Source: Xanthomonas cassavae CFBP 4642 (lineage in GTDB: Bacteria; Pseudomonadota; Gammaproteobacteria; Xanthomonadales; Xanthomonadaceae). From it: a stretch of DNA of 64,000 bases. The DNA lies in NCBI RefSeq assembly GCF_000454545.1, contig NZ_CM002139.1, forward strand, positions 3,673,940 through 3,737,939. Reading direction: 5' to 3'. The notes beneath the pieces are model-generated. The model was not told the DNA's origin and searched no databases. It worked only from the letters and a program-made list of their open reading frames with translations. The translations under genes were made by a program, and so were the position numbers. This document shows, in pieces, positions 55,192 to 64,000 of the stretch (the stretch's first letter is position 1; each line of letters starts with the position of its first letter).

Positions 55192-55731
55192 ATGAGAATC
55201 GAAGTCTGGCAAGGCGACATCACCGAACTCGACGTTGACGTCATCGTCAACGCCGCCAACGAATCACTGCTTGGCGGTGGCGGCGTCGATGGCGCCATCC
55301 ATCGCGCAGCCGGTCCACGGTTGCTGCAAGCCTGCGAAGCGCTCCCACAGGTGCGCCCGGGCGTGCGCTGCCCCACCGGTGAAATCCGCGTCACCGAGGG
55401 CTTTGATCTGAAAGCCCGACACGTGTTTCATACGGTGGGCCCGGTGTGGCGCGATGGCAAGCACAACGAGCCCGAGCAGCTGGCCAATTGCTACTGGCAG
55501 TCATTGAAGCTTGCCGAGCAGATGCTGCTGCATTCAATTGCGTTCCCCGCGATCAGCTGCGGAATCTATGGCTATCCGTTGTATCAGGCCGCACGCATTG
55601 CAGTGACCGAAACGCGCGATTGGCAACGCTCGCACAAGGTGCCCAAGCACATCGTGCTGGTGGCCTACAACGAGGCGACCTACAAGGCGTATCAGCAGGC
55701 ATTGGCGACACAGGAAACGGCAGCTGCCTGA
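55192..55731 (+). CDS. Macrodomain O-acetyl-ADP-ribose deacetylase
   Basis: The 179-residue protein is one macrodomain. These hydrolyse O-acetyl-ADP-ribose or remove ADP-ribose from proteins. Motifs are complete: GDITELDVDVIVNAANESL, LGGGGVDGAIHRAAG, HVFHTVGPVWRDG, and FPAISCGIYGYP. The Asn in NAAN and the Asp in GGVDGAIH are the residues linked to catalysis in YmdB. It is alone, with no ADP-ribosyl transferase or sirtuin nearby, so a housekeeping role is likely. Confidence 0.92.
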   Translation: MRIEVWQGDITELDVDVIVNAANESLLGGGGVDGAIHRAAGPRLLQACEALPQVRPGVRCPTGEIRVTEGFDLKARHVFHTVGPVWRDGKHNEPEQLANCYWQSLKLAEQMLLHSIAFPAISCGIYGYPLYQAARIAVTETRDWQRSHKVPKHIVLVAYNEATYKAYQQALATQETAAA

Positions 55732-56086
55732 TCGCTGCACCGTGTGCAGGTCGCAATGACGAGCGCCGCAAGGCGCTCGTTGCATTTTGGCCGTTGGCAA
55801 GGGTGTCGTCTTCAGCCCAGGCACGAATGTCGTCGTCTTGGTGGAGGCACGAACGTGCAGCAGCTCTGCTGCGCACGGCGTCACCTGACCAGCCTGCAAC
55901 AGGGGTGGTTGACACATTCGGAAGCGATCGTCAGGCCGGCGCTGGCGGTGGCGTGAAACAGCCGTAGCCGCACCCGCAATGCCGATCAGGCAACGGCCGT
56001 CATCGTCTCGCGACTGTGCGGTGTTCGCGCGTTGTCTTGCGCTGTTCCACACCTCGGCGCAACCCACCACCGCGACGACAGGCAAC
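55732..56086. other. 355-bp convergent gap, no supported gene
   Basis: The stretch lies between the macrodomain gene and the fbaB terminator. Short frames here have no ribosome site or known match. Confidence 0.4.
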
Positions 56087-56115
56087 AAAAAAACGCCGGC
56101 ATCGCTGCCGGCGTT
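56087..56115 (-). terminator. Rho-independent terminator of fbaB
   Basis: On the minus strand the stem AACGCCGGC / GCCGGCGTT is followed by seven T residues, 44 bp after the fbaB stop. Confidence 0.9.
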
Positions 56116-56158
56116 CTGGTCTTGCAGGCGATGCGGCCTTGCGGCCGCGATCACGCGA

Positions 56159-57163
56159 TCAGCCCTTCCACTTGCCCAGTGCTGCCAGGCCGTTTTCCTT
56201 GGCGCGCTCATAGATGACCTGCTGCGCCTTGGCGTAGTTGCCGGTCATGTCCTGGGACCACAGCTTCAACGCCGCCTGCTGCATGGCGCGGCCGTAGGAG
56301 AAGCTCAGCGGCCAAGGCAGGTTGCCCAATTGGTGCATCTCGTTGAGATGCGCGGTGGACTGCTCGTCGGTCTGGCCGCCGGACAGGAATACGATGCCAG
56401 GCAGGATCGCCGGCACGGTCGACTTCAGGCACATCACGGTGGACTCGGCCACTTCCTCGACGCTGGCCTGCTCTTGGCAGCCCTTGCCGGAGATGACCAT
56501 CGAGGCCTTCAGGATGGTGCCTTCCAGCACGACGTTCTGCTCGTACAGCGCGCCGAACAGCGAGCGCAGCGTGGCCTCGGTGACTTCGTAGCAGGTCTCG
56601 ATGTCGTGACTGCCATCCATGATGACTTCCGGCTCGACCATCGGCACCAGGCCCTGCTCCTGGCACAACGCGGCGTAACGCGCCAGCGCATGCGAGTTGG
56701 CCTCGATGCAGGTGCCGGACGGGATGTCTTCGCCGATGTTGATGACCGCACGCCACTTGGCGAAGCGCGCGCCCAGCGTGTAGTACTCCTCCAGACGCGC
56801 ACGCAGGCCGTCCAGACCTTCGGTCACCAGCTCACCCGGCATGCCGGCCAGCGGCTGCGCGCCCTTGTCGACCTTGATGCCCGGGATGATGCCGTGCTCG
56901 GTCATGTACTTGGCGAACGGCACGCCGTCCTTGGTCTTCTGACGGATGGTCTCGTCGAACAGGATGGCGCCGGAGATGTAATCGCTCAGCTTGGGCGTGG
57001 TCAGCAGCAGTTCGCGATAGGCGCGACGGTTTTCTTCGATGTTCTCGATGCCGACGCTGGCAAAACGCTTTGCGATCGTGCTGGTCGACTCGTCGATGGC
57101 GATGATGCCCTTGCCCGGGGCGACCATGGCCTGGGCGGTTTCGGCAAGCTGTTCGATGCTCAT
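56159..57163 (-). CDS. fbaB: Class I fructose-bisphosphate aldolase
   Basis: The 334-residue enzyme splits fructose 1,6-bisphosphate through a Schiff base and needs no metal. The start at 57163 gives SIEQLAETAQAMVAPGKGI, the family N-terminus, followed by IDESTSTIAKRF. Active-site regions are FAKWRAVINIG, PMVEPEVIMDG, LEGTILKASMVISG (the Lys is the Schiff-base candidate) and PGIVFLSGGQTDEQST. It is the eukaryote-like aldolase form. Its own terminator follows, and the pyk gene is upstream after a heptamer-rich gap. Confidence 0.94.
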   Translation of the reverse strand: MSIEQLAETAQAMVAPGKGIIAIDESTSTIAKRFASVGIENIEENRRAYRELLLTTPKLSDYISGAILFDETIRQKTKDGVPFAKYMTEHGIIPGIKVDKGAQPLAGMPGELVTEGLDGLRARLEEYYTLGARFAKWRAVINIGEDIPSGTCIEANSHALARYAALCQEQGLVPMVEPEVIMDGSHDIETCYEVTEATLRSLFGALYEQNVVLEGTILKASMVISGKGCQEQASVEEVAESTVMCLKSTVPAILPGIVFLSGGQTDEQSTAHLNEMHQLGNLPWPLSFSYGRAMQQAALKLWSQDMTGNYAKAQQVIYERAKENGLAALGKWKG

Positions 57164-57293
57164 GTAGTTCCTGTGGCAGCTGCGGGGGAGAACGAAAGTA
57201 TAGCGATGAAAGTCGTACACATTCCTTCACGGAATGTCTGCAACCGATTACACCTTGCAGACGTGACAGGATGTGTGGCGCCGCTCGCATCGC

Positions 57294-57412
57294 GGGAATC
57301 GGGAATCGGGAATCGGGAATCGGGATTCGGGATTCGGGAATCGGGAATCGGGAATCGGGAATCGGGATTCGGGATTCGGGATTCGGGATTCGGGATTCGG
57401 GATTCGGGATTC
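57294..57412 (+). repeat. Tandem heptamer array, 17 units
   Basis: The order is four GGGAATC, two GGGATTC, four GGGAATC and seven GGGATTC, unbroken, then a partial GGGAAAG. Blocks of one variant suggest growth by slippage or unequal exchange. It lies 130 bp upstream of the fbaB start and could affect its promoter. Confidence 0.92.
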
Positions 57413-57841
57413 GGGAAAGCAGAGCATGACGTGCAGCTTGTTGCTTGCTTTGCTGTGATGCATGGCGCCAATGAGGCGCGGCGGTGCGGTGGCTCGATTG
57501 AACATGCGCCACGCATGCGTTGGTTGGCGTTTGTGGATGTTGGCCTGTTGCATCGAGCTGCCTGCGGCATGCGCTACTAACGTTACGACGAGCCCTCCTT
57601 CGTCGCCACCTATCCGGTCACGCCGCGCGTCGTTCAACGTCCTTCCGTTCCGTCGACGCGCGGAAAGCCGAATCGCCGTCGTGGGCAGGCTTTGCCTTGT
57701 GAAACACATGGCGCGTCGCCGCCGCGCCGTTACGACAGCGCGGCGGCGATGTTGCGCTGGGTTGGCAGTCGCCGGATCCGGCCGTTGAGCAACACGCCGC
57801 CCCAGGCCGGGCACTCGCCGACGCCCGGCATCTCCACACAG
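57413..57841. other. 430-bp gap between heptamers and the pyk terminator, no gene
   Basis: No frame has both a start site and coding composition. The area includes the DNA after the pyk transcript end. Confidence 0.4.
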
Positions 57842-57871
57842 CACAACGGCGGCCCTGGGGCCGCCGTTGTG
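57842..57871 (-). terminator. Long hairpin after pyk, likely terminator
   Basis: A perfect 13-bp stem (CACAACGGCGGCC / GGCCGCCGTTGTG, 4-base loop) lies 49 bp past the pyk stop. There is no U-run, so it may act with Rho or protect the mRNA end. Confidence 0.65.
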
Positions 57872-57919
57872 TGTCGCGTCGTCCGGCTCAGGTCGTGCGC
57901 CGGGTGCCGTCAACCGGGA

Positions 57920-59386
57920 TTACAGCTCGCCCAGACCGGTGGCGCGGCCGTCTTCGCCCACTTCCAGCAGACGTAGCGTATTGGTGGCGCCGTGCATTTC
58001 CATGTGCTCGCCGCTGGTGAACACCACGCGGTCGCCAGGTCCCATGCGCTCGTTTTCCACCAGCAGGCGGATCGCCGCACGTGCCGCTTCGCGCGGGGTC
58101 AGGCCGCGGCTGTCGAAGCTGATCGGGAACACGCCGCGCATCATCGCCATCTGGCGGCGCGCGCCATCGTGACGGGTGAAGGCGTAGATCGGCATGTTGG
58201 AGCGGAAGCGCGACAAAAAGCGCGGGGTGCCGCCGGATTCGGTCAACGCCACCACGCCGCCCAGGCCGATGTGCTCGGACAGGAACATGGTCGCCATCGC
58301 AATCGCCTGATCGGCACGCTGCAGGTTGCGTTGCGCCGCTTCGAAGTCGGTATCGAATTCGAACTGGTGCTCGGCACCCAGGCAGATGCGCGCCATCGCT
58401 TCCACCGCACGCACCGGGTAGGCACCGGCGGCGGTTTCGGCCGACAGCATCACCGCGTCGGTGCCGTCGATGACGGCATTGGCCACGTCCAGCACTTCGG
58501 CGCGGGTCGGGATCGGGCTTTCCACCATCGACTGCAGCATCTGCGTGGCGGTGATCACCACCTTGTTCTGCGCCAGCGACTCGCGAATGATCTTCTTCTG
58601 CAGGCCCGGCAATTCGGCATCGCCGATTTCCACGCCCAGATCGCCACGCGCCACCATCACCACATCGGAGGCTTCGACGATTTCGACCAGGTTCTCGATC
58701 GCTTCGGTGCGCTCGATCTTGGACACCAGCTGCGCATCGCAGCCATGCTGCTGGGCGATCTGACGCGCGTCGTGCATGTCCTGCGCATTGCGGCAGAACG
58801 ACACCGCGATGAAGTCCACGCCGATCTTGGCGACGATGCCGATCAGTTCCTTGTCGCGCTCGGTCAGCGCGCCCAGCGACAAACCGCCGCCCTGCTTGTT
58901 GAGGCCCTTGCGGTCGGACAGCACGCCGTCGTTTAACACCTTGGTGACGATGCGCTCGCCCTGCACGTCGGTGACCTGCAACTGCACCAGGCCATCGTCG
59001 AGCAGCAGGACGTCGCCGGCGGTGACGTCCTGCGGCAGGCCGAGGTAGCTCACGCCCACCTGGCGTTGGTCGCCGGCCGGTGCGTTGGCGTCGGCCACCA
59101 AGTCAAAACGGTCGCCCATGGCAAGCTTGATCTTGCCTTCGGCAAAGCGTTCGATACGGATCTTCGGGCCCGGCAGGTCGGCCAGGATGCCGACTTCGGC
59201 ACCCACACGGGCGGCAGCGGCGCGCACTTCCGCGGCACGCTTGGCCTGGCCGGACGGGTCGCCATGGCTGAAGTTGAGGCGCACCACGTTGACGCCCGCC
59301 TTGAACAGCGCATCCAGCACACCGGGCGCATCCGTTGCCGGTCCGAGGGTGGCGAGGATCTTGGTGCGGCGTTGACGTTCTTTCAT
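57920..59386 (-). CDS. pyk: Pyruvate kinase
   Basis: The 488-residue enzyme makes pyruvate and ATP from phosphoenolpyruvate. ATG 59386 is chosen because GGGAGG lies just before it; the frame remains open for 30 more codons upstream. Motifs: RRTKILATLGPATDAP, VRLNFSHG, DLPGPKIRIE, the active-site IERTEAIENLVEIVE, MVARGDLGVEI and TDAVMLSAETAAGAYP. The C-terminal allosteric domain is complete. It lies upstream of fbaB and downstream of gph/pgk, all on the minus strand, a lower-glycolysis block. Confidence 0.95.
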   Translation of the reverse strand: MKERQRRTKILATLGPATDAPGVLDALFKAGVNVVRLNFSHGDPSGQAKRAAEVRAAAARVGAEVGILADLPGPKIRIERFAEGKIKLAMGDRFDLVADANAPAGDQRQVGVSYLGLPQDVTAGDVLLLDDGLVQLQVTDVQGERIVTKVLNDGVLSDRKGLNKQGGGLSLGALTERDKELIGIVAKIGVDFIAVSFCRNAQDMHDARQIAQQHGCDAQLVSKIERTEAIENLVEIVEASDVVMVARGDLGVEIGDAELPGLQKKIIRESLAQNKVVITATQMLQSMVESPIPTRAEVLDVANAVIDGTDAVMLSAETAAGAYPVRAVEAMARICLGAEHQFEFDTDFEAAQRNLQRADQAIAMATMFLSEHIGLGGVVALTESGGTPRFLSRFRSNMPIYAFTRHDGARRQMAMMRGVFPISFDSRGLTPREAARAAIRLLVENERMGPGDRVVFTSGEHMEMHGATNTLRLLEVGEDGRATGLGEL

Positions 59387-59642
59387 GATGGCCTCCCTGT
59401 AAAAGCCGCGAAACTTAACACACACGTCACGTACCGAGGATGGCATTGCGGCATAGCCACCCTCCGATTCCGGCATGTCTTACAGACAGTGCGGGACAGT
59501 ACGTACGCCTGCGTCTGGCGCTGCCACCGGCAGCGCAGACGCTCGCCACCCTAGCCCGGTGGCGGTGAAGACGGCTCTGCGTGATGCGCACCGACACCGC
59601 GGATGCTTCGCGCAGGCGAACGCGACGGCCGCGGCGTGCGGC

Positions 59643-60290
59643 TCACGCCCGCAGCAATGCCGCCAACTCGGCCGGCGTGCGTGCCAGCGCGCCGGCGCCG
59701 GCGGCACGCAGTTCGGCTTCGTCGCCGAAGCCCCACAACACGCCGATGCTGTGGATACCGTGGTGAGTGGCGCCGTCGATATCCATGCGGCGGTCGCCGA
59801 TCATCACGCAGCCGGTCTTGTCGATCTCAAGGCGACGCAATGCTTCGGCGATCAGGTCGGGCTTGAAGCGGCGCGCGCCGTCCTCGCTGGCGCCGATTAC
59901 GTTTTCGAAGCAGGCACCGAATGGCAGATGCTCGACGATGCGGCGCGCATAGCGCTCATTCTTGGAGGTCACCACCGCCAGACGATGACCGGCGCGCTGC
60001 AGGCCGGTGACAACGGCGCCGATGCCGTCGAACACGCTGAGTTCGGTCCAGCCCACCGCGTCGTAGCGCTCGCGGTAGATGCCGAGCGCGCGCTGCACCA
60101 GCGCCGGATCGTCGGGGAAGCACTCGGTGAAGCTGTCGCGCAGCGGTGGGCCGATCCAGGCGCGCAGGGTCTGCGGCGACGGACGCGGCTGGCCCACCGT
60201 CTCGAAGGCATGCGCGATGCTGGCGACGATGCCCGGTTCCGAATCGACCAGGGTGCCGTCCAGATCGAAGAACAGCGGGGCTGCACTCAC
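59643..60290 (-). CDS. gph: HAD-superfamily phosphatase, phosphoglycolate phosphatase-like
   Basis: The 215-residue protein begins at GTG 60290, overlapping the pgk stop (TGAGTG). HAD motif I is [14 protein letters not shown], motif II is VVTSKN, motif III Lys is in RRFKPDLI, and motif IV is [13 protein letters not shown]. The helical cap between motifs I and II fits Gph-type enzymes, which remove phosphate from 2-phosphoglycolate. Substrate is inferred; related sugar phosphatases look alike. Coupling to pgk suggests a housekeeping role. Confidence 0.8.
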   Translation of the reverse strand: MSAAPLFFDLDGTLVDSEPGIVASIAHAFETVGQPRPSPQTLRAWIGPPLRDSFTECFPDDPALVQRALGIYRERYDAVGWTELSVFDGIGAVVTGLQRAGHRLAVVTSKNERYARRIVEHLPFGACFENVIGASEDGARRFKPDLIAEALRRLEIDKTGCVMIGDRRMDIDGATHHGIHSIGVLWGFGDEAELRAAGAGALARTPAELAALLRA

Positions 60291-61462
60291 TTGCCGCGGG
60301 CCTCGAGCGCGGCCACCGCCGGCAGCGTCTTGCCTTCCAGAAATTCCAGGAACGCACCGCCACCGGTGGAAATGTAGGTGACGTCCCTGGCGATGTCGTA
60401 CTTGTCCACCGCCGCCAGGGTGTCGCCGCCGCCAGCAATGGAGAACGCCTTGGATGCGGCGATGGCACGTGCCAGGGTTTCGGTGCCATGGCTGAAGGGC
60501 TCGAATTCGAACACGCCGACCGGCCCGTTCCACACCACCGTGCCGGCATTGGCGATCAGTTCGGCGTAGCGCTGCGCGGTCTGCGGGCCGATGTCCAGGA
60601 TCAGGTCATCGGCCTCTACTGCGTCGAGCGATTTCACGCTGGCCGGCGCGTCGGGCAGGAACTGCTTGGCGACGACCACGTCGGTCGGCAGCGGGATGTC
60701 GGCGCCGCGGGTCCTGGCATCGGCCACAATCTGGTTGGCGGTGGGAATCAGGTCCGGTTCGTTCAAGGACTTGCCCACAGCATGTCCGGCCGCGGCAATG
60801 AAGGTGTTGGCGATGCCACCGCCGACGATCAGCTGGTCGACCTTGTTGACCAGGTTGGACAGCAACTCCAGCTTGGTCGAGACCTTGCTGCCGGCCACGA
60901 TCGCCAGCAGCGGCTTGGCCGGGTTGTCCAGCGCCTTGGCCAGCGCATCCAGCTCGGCCATCAACAACGGGCCACCGGCGGCCACCGGCGCGAAGCGGAT
61001 CACGCCATGCGTGGATGCCTGCGCACGATGCGCGGTACCGAAGGCATCCATGACGAATACATCGCACAGCGCGGCGTACTTGCGTGCCAGGGTCTGATCA
61101 TCCTTGCCCTCGCCGACATTCATGCGGCAGTTCTCCAGCAGCACCACCTGGCCCTGCGCGACGTCCACGCCGTCGACCCAGTCGCGCACCAGCGGCACAT
61201 CCACACCCAGCAAGGTGGTCAGGCGCGCGGCCACCGGCGTCAGCGAATCGGCTTCGCTCCAGCTGCCTTCCTTCGGGCGCCCCAGGTGCGAGGTGACCAT
61301 CACCGCCGCGCCTTTTTCCAGCGCCAGCTTGATGGTGGGCACCGAGGCGGTGATGCGCTGTTCGGAGGTGATCTGGCCGTTGTCGATCGGCACATTGAGA
61401 TCCTGGCGGATCAGCACGCGCTTGCCGGAGAGATCGAGGTCGGTCATGCGGACGATGGACAT
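60287..61462 (-). CDS. pgk: Phosphoglycerate kinase
   Basis: The 391-residue enzyme moves phosphate between 1,3-bisphosphoglycerate and ADP. Family marks are [30 protein letters not shown], the hinge [29 protein letters not shown] and [17 protein letters not shown]. Length is normal for the bacterial enzyme. It is the first gene of the pgk-gph unit, with the start overlap described for gph. Confidence 0.95.
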   Translation of the reverse strand: MSIVRMTDLDLSGKRVLIRQDLNVPIDNGQITSEQRITASVPTIKLALEKGAAVMVTSHLGRPKEGSWSEADSLTPVAARLTTLLGVDVPLVRDWVDGVDVAQGQVVLLENCRMNVGEGKDDQTLARKYAALCDVFVMDAFGTAHRAQASTHGVIRFAPVAAGGPLLMAELDALAKALDNPAKPLLAIVAGSKVSTKLELLSNLVNKVDQLIVGGGIANTFIAAAGHAVGKSLNEPDLIPTANQIVADARTRGADIPLPTDVVVAKQFLPDAPASVKSLDAVEADDLILDIGPQTAQRYAELIANAGTVVWNGPVGVFEFEPFSHGTETLARAIAASKAFSIAGGGDTLAAVDKYDIARDVTYISTGGGAFLEFLEGKTLPAVAALEARGK

Positions 61463-61866
61463 GGGCTTGGCTCGCTAGTTCTGGGGATTAGGGAAGCGGG
61501 ATTGGGGATTGGTACAAGGCGCCGCGCGTGCGTGCACGCTCTGTGCGCGCAGCAATGGCGCGACTGCGCCAGCTTGACCAGGCGCCGTGGTTCACAACGA
61601 TGCCGCCATTGCACCTGCGGCAGACGCCGACGGCAGTGGCTCGGAGACCACGGCCTTGGCGGCGGGGATCGGGCAATCAGGGTTCGGAAGCGGCCCGCCG
61701 TTCCGCAACCGGACAGTGCGCTGGGCGGGCGCCGCTGCCGCAAGTGCGGATGGCGCGGACGGTGGTCGGTCGGACACGACGGGCAATGCGACTGCCTTGG
61801 CGACGGGGGACGCCCATTGTCGGACCTTCGCGCCGCAGCGGCAAACCGGCCGCGGCGCGTGCAGGC
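61463..61866. other. 404-bp gap with degenerate heptamers, no gene
   Basis: Weak GGGATT-type units (GGGATTAGGGAAGCGGGATTGGGGATTGG) lie at 61486-61515, next to the pgk promoter. The rest has no supported coding frame. Confidence 0.45.
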
Positions 61867-63213
61867 TCAGGCCTCGCGATTGGCGCCGGCACTGCGCAGC
61901 AGACTCACGGCGAAACCGCCCACCAGCAAGGCGCCCCCCACCAGTAACGCCCACAGCAGCCAGCGTTTCCAATCGTGCGGGGCGGCCGCCGGTTGCAGTG
62001 CCGCCTCACCCGCCAACGGTTGCGCGCGGGCCGCCACCGCGGCCTGGGCCGGCTGCCACTGCGTGCCGCGCTGCTGCCGCAGCGCCTGCAGCATGTCCGC
62101 CAGCGGTGCATCGCCACGCTGGACGCGCGCGCTGCCGGCAACCAGCGCGTACGGCGACTGACCCTGGGCAAGAAACATCAGGCGTTCGGGCTGGTAACCC
62201 ACCCGCAAGGCGGGGACTGCCGTGCTGCGCCCCTGGGCCGCCACCAGACGCCATTGGCGATCGCGCACCGGCGCGGGCAGCTGCGGCGGCGAGGCGCGGC
62301 GACCGAGCCGAAAGGCCAACCAGGGGCCAGCCCGCCGCAGCCATACCGCATCATCGGTCTGGCGACTGTCCACGTTCCACTGCACCGCCTCGGCCTGGCC
62401 GCCCCCGACATCCAGTTGCGTGATCGGGAAGCGGCCCGGCAGGACGTAGGTCACCGCGGTGTCCTGCGCGGTGCCGGGCAGGTCCAGCCATGCCAGTTGC
62501 GCAGGTGTGGTGAGGCCGTCGAGTTCTGCCTCCACCACCTGCAGCGCCGGCAGGCTGCCCGACACCGGCACGATGCGCAGGTAGCGGGCGCCGCCGTCCA
62601 CGGCGATGCGGCGTTGCTGCAGCCGCTGCGCCTGATTGTCCAGCGCCATGACCGTGGCATCGGAGGCCAGCACGCGCCAGTCGCGCAGATCGTCGCTGCC
62701 TTCCACGCGTAACTGCGCCTGTACCGGTGTGTCGCCTGCCCAGTCCAGCCACAGCGCGCGCGGGCGATCGCGCAGCGCGCTGGCATCGACCAACCAACTG
62801 CTGCCCGCAGCAGAAGCTGCAGAGGTTCCGGTGGCGAAACGCCCTTCCAGGCGTCGCACCGCGCCGCTGGCATCGCGCTCGGCAATCAGCTGCAGATCGC
62901 CCTTGCCGGTCGCTGCACCTTCGGGCAATGCGAAGACCGGCAAGCGGTGCCGGCGCGGTGCCGCCACCGGTGCCGCGTCGACAGGCAGCGCGGCGGTGGG
63001 CATTTCTTCGCCACGCGCATCGATCACCGTGATATCGCGCGCTGTGGCGTCATGCGCATCGCGATACACCGCCTCATTCAAGGTCAGCTGATACAGCCCG
63101 TCATCGGACGCAGCCAGCTGCAATGGCCATTGCTGCCGATAGTCCGGGCGGACATCGGCGGCCTGCGCCATCAGCGGCACCAGCAGCAGCCATCGGCAAT
63201 GCCGTGCATTCAT
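61867..63213 (-). CDS. DUF3999-family periplasmic protein with a C-terminal membrane anchor
   Basis: The 448-residue protein has a signal peptide (WLLLVPLMAQAADV) and one hydrophobic span close to its end (WLLWALLVGGALLVGGFAVSL). Between them lie beta-rich repeats such as DLRDWRVLASDATVMALDN and RYLRIVPVSGSLPALQVVEAEL, as in DUF3999. The function is unknown. ATG overlaps the stop of the DUF2339 gene, and the two families commonly occur as a pair, so they probably act as one membrane complex. Confidence 0.8.
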   Translation of the reverse strand: MNARHCRWLLLVPLMAQAADVRPDYRQQWPLQLAASDDGLYQLTLNEAVYRDAHDATARDITVIDARGEEMPTAALPVDAAPVAAPRRHRLPVFALPEGAATGKGDLQLIAERDASGAVRRLEGRFATGTSAASAAGSSWLVDASALRDRPRALWLDWAGDTPVQAQLRVEGSDDLRDWRVLASDATVMALDNQAQRLQQRRIAVDGGARYLRIVPVSGSLPALQVVEAELDGLTTPAQLAWLDLPGTAQDTAVTYVLPGRFPITQLDVGGGQAEAVQWNVDSRQTDDAVWLRRAGPWLAFRLGRRASPPQLPAPVRDRQWRLVAAQGRSTAVPALRVGYQPERLMFLAQGQSPYALVAGSARVQRGDAPLADMLQALRQQRGTQWQPAQAAVAARAQPLAGEAALQPAAAPHDWKRWLLWALLVGGALLVGGFAVSLLRSAGANREA

Positions 63214-64000
63214 GCCTGATCCTTCGCCGCGCTGTCGTCGCCGGCAACGCGTTCTTCGACGATGGCACGCGGCGGCGCCGGTGCCAGATAGCCCACCACG
63301 GTGCACAACAGCCCGTAGGCCATGAACGAGCCAATGCCGAGCAGATTGCCCAGATGCTGGCGATCGACCAGTACCAGCTTGGCCAGCACCAGCCCCATCA
63401 GCAACGCACCACCCAGCCACAGCCCGCGCTGACCGCGCCGCGAACCGATCACCCAACCCAGCACACCGAGCACGCTCCACACGATGGTGAGGCTGGTCTG
63501 CGACAACGTCGCTTCCACCAGCCGCGCATCCCACGCCACCCCACCCCAGTGGTGCACGCTGTGCAGCGTACTGCCGGTGATCATGGCCCATCCCAGCACC
63601 CCGAGCGCGGTTACCCGCCAGCTGTGCAGCGCCGACGGTGCATGCCCGGACCAGGCCCAACGTGCGAACAAGGCCAGCACGGCCAGTTGCGCCAGCTCGG
63701 CCGGATTGAGCAGCGGCACCCACGGCAAGGGCGCCGGGCTGACCGGGTCCAGCACGGCAATCAGCCAGCCGATGCCCAGGACCGCAAACACGCAGCCCAG
63801 CAAGGCATTGCGCGTGGGCGCGAACGACTCTCCCTGCGGCCACGCCAGCCACGGCCAGCGCAGCAAGCCGACCGCAGCCACGGCCAACCAGGGGGTCGCC
63901 AGCAAGGCGCAGCGCCAGCCATTGGCAAGAGCGAAGGCATCCGCCAGCCAGGCCGCGCCCAGCGACACCACCGCCGGCCACAACAGCCACCAGATGAACT
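63210..64000 (-). CDS. DUF2339-family multi-spanning membrane protein (C-terminal part, runs off the window)
   Basis: The visible C-terminal ~260 residues have about eight membrane spans (CVFAVLGIGWLIAVLD, LTIVWSVLGVLGWVIGS, LWLGGALLMGLVLAKLVLVD, MAYGLLCTVVGYLAP). The sequence LVEATLSQTSLTIVWSVLG is typical of DUF2339, whose full proteins have about twenty spans. The start lies right of 64000. Function is unknown. It is coupled to the DUF3999 gene. Confidence 0.8.
   Translation of the reverse strand, partial: FIWWLLWPAVVSLGAAWLADAFALANGWRCALLATPWLAVAAVGLLRWPWLAWPQGESFAPTRNALLGCVFAVLGIGWLIAVLDPVSPAPLPWVPLLNPAELAQLAVLALFARWAWSGHAPSALHSWRVTALGVLGWAMITGSTLHSVHHWGGVAWDARLVEATLSQTSLTIVWSVLGVLGWVIGSRRGQRGLWLGGALLMGLVLAKLVLVDRQHLGNLLGIGSFMAYGLLCTVVGYLAPAPPRAIVEERVAGDDSAAKDQA

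Noticed and set aside
50823..57412. Heptamer arrays as a CRISPR
   Set aside because: Units are 7 bp and contiguous, with no spacers and no cas genes.

Overview
The window is GC-rich, mostly chromosomal DNA that looks like the genus Xanthomonas (Gammaproteobacteria). The evidence is a GH6 cellobiohydrolase of the CbsA type, a YadA-like adhesin, large TonB-dependent receptors beside glycoside hydrolases, a cysNC-cysD/cysJIH/cysB-cysG-cysK sulfur block, and IS1595- and IS30-family elements of the kind common in xanthomonads. I cannot fix the species, although the gene content suits the X. citri/axonopodis group.

Layout. 1-4.8 kb is a decayed, IS-rich stretch: a frameshifted trimeric autotransporter adhesin, an IS5-type remnant, a complete IS30-family element, a protein with degenerate receiver and EAL domains, and the tail of a broken LacI-type regulator. 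5.1-7.9 kb is a cbsA-type cellobiohydrolase gene split by an intact 1072-bp IS1595-family element with a perfect 8-bp target duplication. 8.4-17.3 kb is a carbohydrate-utilisation locus (TonB receptor, LamG-GH2 enzyme and a divergent GH97 enzyme). 18.1-25.6 kb holds a neprosin-type peptidase, a type-B carboxylesterase, a SpoU RNA methylase and an M1 aminopeptidase. 25.7-31.2 kb is a toxin/immunity island: a toxin-like fragment, an Imm11/DUF1629-like protein, and an AHH-type nuclease gene broken by a second identical copy of the same IS and by a frameshift. A coiled-coil membrane protein follows.

31.3-35.5 kb encodes an RND efflux pair. 35.8-43.2 kb is the sulfate-assimilation cluster (cysNC and cysD on the minus strand, divergent cysJIH), with an apparent one-base deletion in cysNC. 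43.5-48.0 kb is a metal-uptake operon, probably copper-related (DUF2946, TonB receptor, His/Met-rich PepSY protein). 48.7-49.9 kb is a GAF histidine kinase. 51.0-54.4 kb returns to sulfur (cysB, cysG, cysK), followed by an ICMT-like methylase and a macrodomain protein. 56.2-61.5 kb is lower glycolysis (fbaB, pyk, gph, pgk). The window ends in a DUF3999/DUF2339 pair that runs off the right edge.

How the genes work together. Sulfate is activated by CysD/CysNC, reduced by CysH and by CysJI (which needs siroheme from CysG), and fixed by CysK, with CysB as the likely regulator. Secreted polymer-degrading enzymes and TonB receptors form a plant-polymer acquisition layer. The most notable features are lesions: cbsA, the AHH toxin, the adhesin, the LacI gene and cysNC are all broken, the first two by the same insertion sequence. 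Tandem heptamers (GGGAATC/GGGATTC) recur in several gaps between 37 and 61 kb.
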